A stretch of DNA of 31,224 nt from Scleroderma bovista (lineage: Eukaryota > Basidiomycota > Agaricomycetes > Boletales > Sclerodermataceae), in assembly GCA_037178675.1 (NCBI GenBank), contig JAYMGJ010000783.1:1-31224 (forward strand). The letters are read 5' to 3'. The position numbers were made by a program, and so were the translations under genes. Below are positions 20,021 through 29,097 of the stretch, in pieces. Every line of letters starts with the position of its first letter. Position 1 is the first letter of the stretch. The notes below the pieces were generated by a model that had not been told where the DNA came from, did not search any database, and worked only from the letters and a program-made list of their open reading frames with translations.

Positions 20021-20710
20021 TCATACTCAGCGTGCACCAGGAAGAAGCTCGTCTCTAGCCAAGCATTCGCTGCCACCAAGATTCCGATCAAACTCGAAGA
20101 TGGGATTGAAATCCTCGACTTGACATGTTCTTCACCATCAAACGCTACTGAAAGTGTTGATGAAGATCATGGCGCTGGCGCTGATAGCGGTGCTGCAGGT
20201 ACCCAACTGCCTGATAACATGGACATCTTGGACTCAACATCCTCGCTTTCGCCCTCAAACTCTGCACCTTGTGTGGAGGATATCATTCTTCCGTCTGAAG
20301 AGGACTATGATGCTGACAATGATGACTCCATCATCCGGTTTCCTGATGACTTACCATGTGACTGCAGCCTGCCAACACTGGCTATGCTGCAGGGGACTCT
20401 GGAGCAATGGAGGCACTTACCTTTAGAAAAACCCTGGATCCAGTGGCATTCACAATACGAGGACGAGCTCAAGTGCGCACAGGAGATCTCAGACAAGGCA
20501 TTCAACGATTTCTACATGGACACATTTGCTCATATGAGAGAAGGAAGTGACATTTTGCAGGCAGTTCATGGCGTTATTACAATGCCTTGTCCGTGTTGCA
20601 GGGAGGGTTTGAAGTACGACATACCATTACTTTACGACATATTCACTGTTCTCCTCGCCGAGTTAGAGTTCTATAAGTTTGTACTTATAACTTTCCCTTT
20701 TTGCGATTAG
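20021..20710 (+). CDS. Hypothetical acidic protein, 5' end missing
   Basis: An open frame runs from 20021 (just after a TAG) to TAG at 20708-20710, about 229 codons. The first in-frame ATG is only at about 20219. An acceptor-like TTCTTTGTAG ends at 20020, so a short upstream exon may exist. The protein is acidic and Ser-rich in the first half (SEEDYDADNDDS), then has a Trp-rich part (LEQWRHLPLEKPWIQWHSQY) and a cysteine cluster MPCPCCREG. I recognise no domain. It is divergent from the gene at 18929-19931, with about 90 bp between their exons. Codon pattern and length suggest real coding, but it could be a fragment. Confidence 0.45.
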   Translation, partial: SYSACTRKKLVSSQAFAATKIPIKLEDGIEILDLTCSSPSNATESVDEDHGAGADSGAAGTQLPDNMDILDSTSSLSPSNSAPCVEDIILPSEEDYDADNDDSIIRFPDDLPCDCSLPTLAMLQGTLEQWRHLPLEKPWIQWHSQYEDELKCAQEISDKAFNDFYMDTFAHMREGSDILQAVHGVITMPCPCCREGLKYDIPLLYDIFTVLLAELEFYKFVLITFPFCD

Positions 20711-21144
20711 TGTCTAGTATTTTGTGCGGCCTTGTAACTTGGGTATCATGAAACTTATGGATGCCATAGTATCAAACATATAGCGAGTGATAGCGAACCC
20801 TATAGCAAATGTATATCAAATTATAGCGAAACATGGGTCTAGACACATCAAATCTGGTACCATGTATAAGATAGCCCTTGGTTAATTGTAGAGCAGATAT
20901 AGATGTGTTCTCAGGTGATGTAGCTGGCCGCAAAGTAGCATTGTGATGCATGGATTGTATGTACCAACATCGTAATGGAATGACACGTTTCAGTGAACCC
21001 GGGCATAGAGCGCATCACCAAAGAATTTACCACACAATAGTGAACTACCTAAGATTATTGTATCACTACTTCTACGAGCATTATCCATGTAGATCTTATT
21101 TCAGAGAATTCTTAATCGCAATGTACTAACAGAGTTCAAATTGG
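20711..21144. other. Intergenic, AT-rich
   Basis: No gene. Three to four loose copies of ATAGCGAA/ATAGCAAA occur at about 20778-20832. The gypsy target site ACTTG lies at its right end. Confidence 0.4.
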
Positions 21145-21149
21145 ACTTG

Positions 21150-21779
21150 TGTTACGACCATGTCCAACTCCGGACCATATCCGGTTACTCCAGTCACATT
21201 GCAGGCCTACAGCTCAACTCCGGTCGTTCTCAGTTACTCCGGTCAATGGTCGCGCAGATAACCTTCCGCTAACTACGACCCTTGGTCTATACTCCATTTG
21301 CTCTTACTACACCTCGCCGTCTACCCTGCCTTGACATGAGTTCTCTGTGAACTCGATATATCCTATACCTTGTAGCATTTTCACCGGACCTGATTTATTT
21401 TACACGGACCTGACTTTATTTTCACCGGACCTGACCTAGTCCTAACTCCGGTCATCCCTTGTCCGCTATTAGGTTGTTTACTTGTCACCGTATGTACTCG
21501 ACCCTAGTTCTACTTAGTATAAGTACCCTCTAGTTTACCTTGTACACCTCAGTCTGAAATCATCTAAGTTACTACTCCTGTCCTCTTGTCTGTCTCCGTC
21601 TCCATCTCCACCTGACCGGAACCTACGCAAGGGATCAACGCTCGTTGTCCTTGTCGTTGAATCCAATCGGTTGCAACTCCGGCCTGTGCTAACCTCTGCC
21701 CAAACTTCTGACCTCTGCCCTTGTCTGTTTTCATCCGGACTTGACCAGACTTCCTACTGGAGTAGACCCGGACTTGACA
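21150..21779 (+). repeat. Gypsy 5' LTR
   Basis: Starts TGTTACGACC and ends CGGACTTGACA. About eleven CCGG sites occur, five times or so what chance predicts for 630 bp. U3 runs to the predicted start site at 21551, and R plus U5 fill the rest. Eight CpG sites intact in the 3' LTR are TG or CA here. Confidence 0.95.
21518..21560 (+). promoter_or_regulatory. TATA box and predicted transcript start of the gypsy LTR
   Basis: TATAAG at 21518-21523 is followed 33 bp downstream by AGTCTGAAAT at 21551-21560. The second block is conserved in the solo LTRs at 3332, 10911 and 13260. Its reverse complement is found just inside the 5' LTR, which independently marks it as the likely RNA 5' end. The same pair occurs in the 3' LTR at 28800-28842. 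Confidence 0.72.
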
Positions 21780-21781
21780 GT

Positions 21782-21791
21782 ATTTCAGACT
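21782..21791 (+). other. Self-priming primer-binding site
   Basis: ATTTCAGACT lies two bases after the 5' LTR and is the exact reverse complement of the predicted RNA 5' end AGTCTGAAAT (21551-21560). No tRNA 3'-end complement is visible here. In Tf1/sushi-type chromoviruses the mRNA 5' end folds back onto such a site and is cleaved to serve as primer; the same design is inferred here. Confidence 0.72.
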
Positions 21792-21846
21792 CACACTTGT
21801 GTGGGTTCACTATACAAACCTCGTACACAAACTAGTTTCATTCCTC

Positions 21847-22210
21847 ATGACCATGACTACACGCTCTCGCGCTCGTACTGCTGCTGCACTCGCTGAAGAA
21901 GCAGGTGCAGTAGACGACCTTCACCTTTCTGCCGCCCAGCAAGCCCTGTCTAATTGCAGGCAACCTCCAGCTTCTGTAAGCCAATTCTGGAGCTTTACAG
22001 CTCGAAACCCCACAGCACCTTTGACTCTGTGTCGAGATGCTGCGTCTCAGAGCCTTCGCGGTTCTGCAGACTTAGGTCGCCATGAATCTGTTTCTGGTGA
22101 CAGGTTTCCCTACCGCCGCGACTCCACTCCGGAGCGTCGCGAACCCGGTCGTTTCCAATGGTTCGGCCCTGAGGATGGTCCCGGAGATGATCCGGACGAC
22201 CCTGGAGATG

Positions 22211-22252
<42 letters not shown>

Positions 22253-23310
22253 ACAACGAATTTCTCGACGCCACGGAAGAACTAGACCCTAGCCTGGCTG
22301 TCTTCCACAATCTCGCCATCGCCGTCAACCGCCTCTCCCGCTCCTCCTGCCGTTCCAACGACTCCTCCTCCTCCCATGCCAAGGTCCGTGAACCAGACAC
22401 CTTTGATGGCACGGATCCAAAGAAACTCCGGACCTTCTTGGTCCAGTGCAAACTGTGTTTCCAGGATCGCGCCAAGGCCTTCCGGCAAGATAGAGCAAGG
22501 GTAACGTTTGCCCAGTCCTATCTTAAAGGTATGACGCTGGAATGGTTCGAACCGGACCTCCTCAACTCCGGTAATCTGGCTGACCGCCCACGCTGGATGG
22601 ACAGCTGGGTCCATTTTGTTGCTGAACTCCAGAGTACCTTCGGTCCTCACGACCCAGTTGCTGATGCCGAGCACCAGCTCGAGCATCTCTGGATGAAAGA
22701 CTCGTACCGCGTTACACGGTACATTGTAGATTTCAACCACCTCGCTTCGCAGGTCCAGGACTATGGGGATGGCGCACTCCGTCGCCTGTTTTACTCTGGT
22801 CTCCCGGACCGCCTCAAGGATGAGATCGCTCGAGTTGGGAAGCCCCTGACTCTAAATGGGCTGAGAGCCCTTTGTCAAGAGATTGACGCACGCTATTGGG
22901 AGTGCAAAGATGAGATCTCCCGTACGACGAAGAGCCAGCCTACCTCGTCCACCCCCAAGCCCTCCAACTCCGGAGGCAACACCCCCAAGCCCGGTCAGGC
23001 CAAGACCGGCAACTCCCCCAGCTCTGCCAACACCTCTGGCTCGTCAAAGACGACCAGCAACCAGTCCTCGTCCGGCTCCAAACCGGACTTGACCAACAAG
23101 CTTGGTAAGGACGGGAAGCTGACTGCTGACGAGCGCAAAAGGCGGCTTGACAACAACCTCTGCATGTTCTGTGGAGGTACCGGACACTTCGCGGACAACT
23201 GTCCAAAGAAGTCTAAAAAGGCCAAGGCTCGCGCTGCGGCCGTCACTGCTGAGTCCGGTAAGACGGACTCTGCTAACTCGGGTGCTAACTCCGAGTCAAA
23301 AAAAGAGTAA
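21847..23310 (+). CDS. gag: Gypsy Gag
   Basis: The capsid/nucleocapsid protein that packages the element RNA. I chose the ATG at 21847 (MTMTTRSRARTAAALAEE), giving 487 residues; the frame is open further upstream without another ATG. Residues about 123-135 are 13 Asn encoded by an (AAC)n run at 22211-22250. The retrotransposon Gag core covers roughly 180-350 (YLKGMTLEWFEPDLLNSG, FVAELQSTFGPHDPVADAE, RLFYSGLPDRLKDEIARVG). A Ser/Thr/Pro linker and a CCHC knuckle (CMFCGGTGHFADNC, residues 439-452) follow, then a basic tail. It ends at TAA 23308-23310, and pol continues in the same frame right after it. No lesion is visible in Gag, so it could still be made. Confidence 0.92.
22211..22251 (+). repeat. 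(AAC)n microsatellite in gag
   Basis: About 13 AAC triplets encode polyasparagine inside a disordered, acidic segment of Gag. Its length is probably variable among copies. Confidence 0.9.
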
Positions 23311-26300
23311 GCAGCTCCCGGCCCTCCGCACAACCGGCGAGCTGCATTGACTCCGGAAGTGCACCCAAGGAGGCCCGCCTCAACGTGTCCGCTCTTTTCT
23401 CTTATGCCTCATGTTTCCCTTTTATCTCTTGATATACCTAAAATCTGCACTCTTGTGGACTCCGGTTCCACGCATTGTTTTGTAGATTTACAATTCGTGC
23501 ACAAAAACAACCTTACATCCTACTCCGTCTCTCCTATCCAACTCCGGTTATTCGATGGTACATCAAACTATGTAATTACTCAAGCTATCGATTTATCAGT
23601 GCAGTTCCCTGCATCCGGTGATGTCACCCCCATGACTTTTTATCTCGCTCTGTTGGATTCTGAATGCTCGATTGTCCTTGGACATAACTGGCTCACCCAC
23701 TATAATCTGTTGATTGACTGGGTATTGAGTAGTTTAACATTCCGGACTCTTGCAGGAAGTTTGCCAGCACCCCCGTCGACTCCCTCTCCGGTTCTGCCCA
23801 GAAACTCTGACTCCAGCCTCTCCGGCCAGTCTACCCCAGGCCTTGTGCCATCTGTCGACACTCCGGTTTGCAACCCTCCGCTTATCTCTCTAATCAACGC
23901 AGCCGCATTCGTGCGTGCGTGCAGTTTGGAAGGATCCACAAAGTACCAACTCCAGCTGCGTCCTGCGGACTCAGCAAAAGCCCAGTCTTCTTCTATATCA
24001 ACTCCGCCGGACTTGGACATCGTCCCTCCGGAATACCACGATTATGCGGATGTGTTCAGTAAGGTGAAAGCCTCTGAACTTCCCCCGCATCGCGATTATG
24101 ATTTGAAGATTGAACTGGAAGAAGGTACTTCACCACCCCTGGGAACCCTTTACTCACTGTCTCCGGTTGAGCTCTCTGCTCTCCGGACGTTCATCGATGA
24201 GAATCTCACTACAGGTTTCATTCGCCCTACCGCTTCCTCTCACGCTGCTCCGGTCCTTTTCGTTAAAAAGAAGGACGGCTCCTTACGACTATGCATTGAC
24301 TTTAGAGGCCTAAACAAAATCCCCAAAAAGGATCGCTATCCACTCCCCCTAATCTCTGATCTATTGGACTCCCCCAGCCGTGCTAAGATCTATTCAAGAT
24401 CGACCTCCGGCACGCGTATCACCTAGTCTGGATTGCTCCGGGCGATGAATGGAAGACCGCCTTCCGTACGCGCTATGGGTCCTACGAGTGGTTAGTAATG
24501 CCCTTTGGCCTCACTAACGCCCCTGCAGCTTTCCAGCGCTTTGTCAACACCATCTTTGCTGACATGCTGGATGTCTGCGTCGTCATGTACCTCAACGACA
24601 TCCTCATCTACTCCGAGGATATGGAGTCTCACCAGCAGCATGTCCGGGAGGTACTCTGCCGTCTCCGGTTACATGGCCTCTTCGCCAAACCGGAGAAATG
24701 CGAGTTCCACTCGGACTCAGTGGAATACCTTGGCTACCATCTATCCCCTGAAGGTCTAACTATGTCTCCGGACAAAATACAAACCATCTCCGATTGGCCT
24801 GAACCTCGTAAGGTAAAGGACATCCAATCCTTCTTGGGATTCGCCAACTTCTACCGCCGGTTCATTTTCAACTACTCCGACATTGTGGTCCCTCTCACCC
24901 GGCTCACCCGGAAAGATGCTCCTTGGGTCTTCTCTGAGGACTGTCGACGCGCTTTCAATGCTCTCAAGCACGCCTTCACTACCGCGCCCATACTCACTCA
25001 CTTTATTCTGGACACCCCTATCATCGTGGAAACAGATGCCTCCGACTACGCGGTCGCTGGTATCCTGTCTATCACTTGCTCCGACGGAGAGATCCGTCCG
25101 GTAGCATTCTACTCCCGGACCTTGACTGCTCCAGAGCTGAACTACAACACCCACGATAAGGAACTCCTTGCCATCTTCAAGGCATTCCGGAACTGGCGCC
25201 ATTACCTTGAAGGCTCCGCCTCCCCTATTGACGTCGTCACCAACCACAAGAACCTAGAGTATTTCTCTACCTCCAAAGTCCTCTCCCGCTGGCAAGCCCG
25301 GTGGTCTGAATTTCTCTCCCAGTTTAACCTCGTCATTCGTTTCCGTCCCGGAAAACTCGGTGCCAAGCTGGACGCTCTCACTAGACGATGGGACGTCTAC
25401 CCCAAAGAGGGGGATAGTGGCTACGCCCGTGTTAATCCACAAAATCTCAGGCCGGTGTTCACCCAAGAACAACTGACTAACTCCCTTCGCGCAACCATTC
25501 TAGAGTTCCCGGTCCTCTGTCGAGCAGTTGCCATCATGGACGTGGAAACACTCCACAACGACATCTTATCTGCTCTCCCCTCAGATCCCATTGCCCAGAT
25601 CCACCTCTCTGACCCTCCGGACTCTCGCTGGTCCGCAGATGAGGCAGGATTCCTCCGCCTAGATGGTCGCATCTATGTACTGGACCTGGATGGTCTCCGT
25701 CTCCGGGTACTCCGGTATCACCATGATCACCCACTCTCTGGCCACTTTGGGCAAAACCGGACTCTGGAACTAATCCGGCGTAAGTATACCTGGCCTGGCC
25801 TCAGGACCTTCGTCAAAGACTACGTCCGGTCATGCACCTCCTGCGCTCGAGCTAAGACACCGCGCCACCGACCCTATGGGTTACTAAAACAGCTCCCTGT
25901 CCCGGAAAGACCTTGGAACTCCATATCCATGGACTTTATAGAGCAGCTCCCTGCCTCTACCGGATTCACAGCTATCTTGGTCATAGTAGATAGGCTCTCT
26001 AAACAGGCCATCTTCATTCCTACTCACGACACCATCACTAGCCTGGAGCTCGTGAAGCTCTTTCTACTCCATGTATTCTCCAAGCACGGTGTTCCCGCCC
26101 ACGTCACTTCAGATCACGGTACTGAGTTCGTCTCCCACTTCTTCCGGTCACTCGGAAAAGCCCTTGACATGCGCCTCCACTTCACCTCCGGTTACCACCC
26201 AGAGGGCGATGGCCAGACAGAGCGATCCAACCAGACACTCGAACAGTACCTCCGCGTCTACTGCAACTACCAGCAGGACAACTGGGCGGACCTACTCCCT

Positions 26301-27011
26301 TTGGCGGAGTTTGCTTATAATAACGCACCTAGTGCTACCACCGGAGTCTCACCATTCTTCGCTAACAAAGGTTATCATCCTAACATCTCCGTCTATCCGG
26401 AGCGCAATATGACCTCTGCACGGGCTCATGACTATGCAGTCGACCTCGAGTCACTACATCAATATCTTCGAGAAGAAATGGCCAACGCGCAACTTTGCTA
26501 CCAAGGTCCGGCTGATGCCAAACGTACTCCGGCACCGGACTTCAAGGTTGGTGACCAAGTGTACGTGAAAGCCAAATACTTCCGGTCAACACGACCATCC
26601 AAAAAGCTATCAGAGAAGAACCTGGGGCCCTACACTATCATCACACAAGTAGGCTCCCTCTCTTTTACGCTCCGTCTTCCAGATTCCATGCGCGCAGTTC
26701 ACCCCGTCTTCCATGTCTCCCAACTCGAACCGGCCATACCCAACACCATACCGAACCGGATACAACCTCCTCCGCCACCAGTCGAAGTAGATGGTGAACC
26801 GGAGTTCGAGATCGCTGAGATCCTCGACTCCAAGGTTGACCGTCGACACAAAACGTGCAAGTTGCTCTACTTGGTGCGTTGGTCCGGTTACGAAGGAACT
26901 GACGAAGAAATGTCTTGGCTACTTGCCACTGAACTAGGCAACGCTATGGAACTACTAGAAGATTATCATGTCCAGTACCCAGACAAACCCGGACCACTCG
27001 CGTCCATGTAG
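23311..27011 (+). pseudogene. pol: Gypsy Pol (protease, RT, RNase H, integrase, chromodomain), inactivated
   Basis: Pol opens in the gag frame directly after the gag TAA, with no ATG near its start. The protease has LVDSGSTHCFVD (Asp about 50 codons in) and IVLGHNWLTHYN. RT begins near 24010 (PPEYHDYADVFSK) and keeps FVKKKDGSLRLCIDFRGLN. A 1-nt deletion at about 24397 shifts the frame at the first catalytic Asp (IDLRHAYH), after which frame 3 is open to 27011. The YxDD box reads YLND (24588-24599). RNase H has ETDASDY, but TNHKNL in place of TDHKNL (Asn codon 25242-25244). The integrase has an HHCC region near 25715-25850 and a D,D35E triad with correct spacing (Asp codons about 25932 and 26112, Glu 26220), though SDHGTEF replaces SDRGTEF. 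A GPYTII segment and a chromodomain (EFEIAEILDSKV...LYLVRWSGY, about 26800-26970) end it. The chromodomain probably directs insertion to methylated-histone chromatin. Confidence 0.94.
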
Positions 27012-27178
27012 TATTACTCTTGCCTCCGTTTCTTTTATCTGTTTCCCCTATCTGTTTCACTCTGTCTCAAGTAATATCACTCTCCAATCCAGTCAACTTT
27101 TCTCTTATAAACAAAAAACCTTTCATAACTAAAAAAAAAAAGTACAGTTTCTATTTACAAGGCACCGGACCGGACTAC
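27012..27178. other. Convergent spacer between pol and the antisense gene
   Basis: 167 bp of T/C-rich text ending in an A-run (CTAAAAAAAAAAAG, about 27129-27141). It probably serves as the 3' region of the antisense transcript, where the minus strand gives T-rich text. No gene. Confidence 0.45.
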
Positions 27179-28270
27179 CTACTCCGGCGCAGGACCTTCC
27201 TGCTCCTCCAGGTCCTTCTGGAGCCCTTCCAACTCCTGGTCAATCTCCTCTGGATCGACCTCTTTGTCACTCTCCTCCTCCAACCTGGTAAAGTCCGTCG
27301 TAAAAAACCGGCACTCCTCGAAAAAGGTTTCGAGGCTGGCGCTGAGTCGGTCGTTGGACCGGGATACGGACCGCGTGGAGTCCGCGATCCGGGCCATCTG
27401 TCCGGTCATCGCCTCCACCACGGCTGTCAGCCGGTCCATCCGCTCCAAGAAAGGCCCGGTGTTGAAACCAGACCTTGACCCGGATGGGCCTGCCACCTCC
27501 ACAACCTCGTCGTCGTCGTTGACGACCTTCGCCAGCTTCTTCTTCTTCTTCCGCTTTTCACCGCCTCGCGGTGACGTCGCCACCTCCTTCTCCTTCGCCT
27601 TACCCTTGCCTTTGTCCACTACCGGACCGGGACCCCCCACCTCCAGCCACTCGCACTTCTCCTTGAGGCTGGCGCACTTCATGCACGCCCGCTGTTTTGG
27701 CTTCTCCGGGTCGCGCTCGCACACTGCGCGATGCTTTGCGCAACACACGCATCTATAAAAAGAAGTCAGCAAAAAACAAGAGCAGAAATAGAACAAAAAT
27801 AAAACCTACCGGACCTCTCCTACCGGACTTGCCTCCGGTTCCTCCCTTGCTCTCTTCTTCGACGCCTCCTGTGCTGTTGTTTTTTGCTTGGCGGCTACCT
27901 CCGCCGCCCTCTGCTTGGCAGCCACTTCCGCCGCCTTCCTCTGCTCCGACTCCGCCCTCGTTTGTGATTCCGCCCTCTCCCTCTCCGCCTGCTCGCGCAC
28001 CTTGCGCTCCGCCTCCTCCCTCGCCTTTCGCTCTGCCTCCGCCTTTGCACGCTCCGCCTCCTCGCATGCTCTCTTCTCTTCCGCCTCCCAACACTGCCTC
28101 TCCTCTCTCCTCACCTGCTTGCGGCGACGACGCTCCTTCGCCTTCGCGTCGAGAACGCTCGACTCGTCCTCGCTACCAGACAGTAGCTCCGGTGTGGTGG
28201 CCTTTGTCCAATCCTTGGACTCGGCAGTAGAAGTGGCAGTGGGGGTGGTAGACTTGGCTGGTGCGGACAT
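27179..28270 (-). CDS. Zn(II)2Cys6 coiled-coil protein encoded antisense inside the gypsy element
   Basis: Two exons, 28270-27810 and 27752-27179, flank a 57-bp intron (donor GTAGGT, branch-like GCTGAC, acceptor TTTTTATAG). Together they make 1035 nt, 344 codons plus stop. Residues 1-40 are Ser/Thr/Pro-rich. Residues 41-139 form a long Glu/Arg/Ala-rich helix likely to be a coiled coil. The splice falls at residue 154, directly before a complete binuclear zinc cluster: C155-x2-C158-x6-C165-x11-C177-x2-C180-x6-C187. A basic run KRKKKKK (220-226) could be a nuclear signal, and residues about 258-344 form a second charged helical region. Zn2Cys6 domains bind CGG-type triplets in fungal regulators. 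The gene lies between chromodomain and 3' LTR, convergent with pol. Its intron is antisense to the genomic RNA, so it survives retrotransposition. No lesion is visible. Function is inferred; a regulator of the element is plausible. Confidence 0.82.
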
Positions 28271-28317
28271 GTTGGTAGAAGGCAGAAAACTGGGGTAAAA
28301 GCAAAACCGGTCTGATC

Positions 28318-28323
28318 TTTATA
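28318..28323 (-). promoter_or_regulatory. TATA box of the antisense gene
   Basis: On the minus strand TATAAA (within GATCTATAAAGATC) lies 48 bp before the ATG at 28270. The spacing suits a core promoter with a short leader. It suggests the antisense gene is transcribed on its own, not by readthrough. Confidence 0.55.
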
Positions 28324-28417
28324 GATCCAGAATTCGTACTCAGACAACCACTCCGGACTCCGCATTGTTTTAGGCAACCACACGACAGCCTCATTGGGGC
28401 CTCATGGGTTTGGCCCC

Positions 28418-28431
28418 TAAAAGGGGGATAC
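28418..28431 (+). other. Gypsy polypurine tract
   Basis: A purine-rich run (TAAAAGGGGGATAC) ends at the first base of the 3' LTR, the position expected for the plus-strand primer. Confidence 0.75.
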
Positions 28432-29061
28432 TGTTACGACCATGTCCAACTCCGGACCATATCCGGTTACTCCGGTCACATCGCAGGCCTACAGCTCAAC
28501 TCCGGTCGTTCTCAGTTACTCCGGTCAATGGTCGCGCAGATAACCTTCCGCTAACTACGACCCTTGGTCTATACTCCATTTGCTCTTACTACACCTCGCC
28601 GTCTACCCTGCCTTGACGTGAGTTCTCTGTGAACTCGATATATCCTATACCTTGTAGCATTTTCACCGGACCTGATTTATTTTACACGGACCTGACTTTA
28701 TTTTCACCGGACCTGACCTAGTCCTAACTCCGGTCATCCCTTGTCCGCTATTAGGTTGTTTACTTGTCACCGTATGTACTCGACCCTAGTTCTACTTAGT
28801 ATAAGTACCCTCTAGTTTACCTTGTACACCTCAGTCTGAAATCATCTAAGTTACTACTCCTGTCCTCTTGTCTGTCTCCGTCTCCATCTCCACCTGACCG
28901 GAACCTACGCAAGGGATCAACGCTCGTTGTCCTTGTCGTTGAATCCAATCGGTCGCAACTCCGGCCCGGGCTAACCTCTGCCCAAACTTCTGACCTCTGC
29001 CCTCGTCTGTTTTCATCCGGACTTGACCGGACTTCCTACCGGAGTAGACCCAGACTTGACA
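28432..29061 (+). repeat. Gypsy 3' LTR
   Basis: 630 bp, same ends as the 5' LTR, flanked by ACTTG at 29062-29066. It keeps more CpG than the 5' copy; only one CpG (now CA at 29051-29052) is lost relative to it. Confidence 0.95.
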
Positions 29062-29097
29062 ACTTGAGACATAAATGTGGTACACGACGAATTTACA

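Larger units (their letters stand above)
21150..29061 (+). mobile_element. Ty3/gypsy chromovirus, full length, with an antisense gene
   Basis: A 7912-bp element with two 630-bp LTRs and perfect 5-bp target-site duplication ACTTG (21145-21149 and 29062-29066). The order is 5' LTR, self-priming PBS, gag, stop, protease-RT-RNase H-integrase-chromodomain, antisense Zn2Cys6 gene, purine tract, 3' LTR. The integrase-after-RNase H order and the C-terminal chromodomain place it among chromoviruses. The LTRs differ at 10 of 630 positions by hand alignment, so insertion is fairly recent. It is inactivated by a frameshift and catalytic substitutions in RT/RNase H. Four solo LTRs of the same family or a close relative occur elsewhere (3332, 10911, 13260) or of a related layout (5531). 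Confidence 0.95.

Noticed and set aside
21799..21846. Gag start at 21799
   Set aside because: The codon is GTG. The first ATG in frame is 21847, and 21799 sits only eight bases after the primer-binding site.
23296..23304. Frameshift signal at the A-run at the end of gag
   Set aside because: The +1 frame ends at 23350 and pol lies in the gag frame itself, so readthrough, not frameshifting, would be needed.
27264..28298. Plus-strand open frames of 164, 177 and 136 codons between pol and the 3' LTR
   Set aside because: They mirror the antisense gene in other frames. They have Ser/Ala/Pro low-complexity composition and no motif, whereas the minus strand gives a spliced, phase-consistent protein with a complete zinc cluster.
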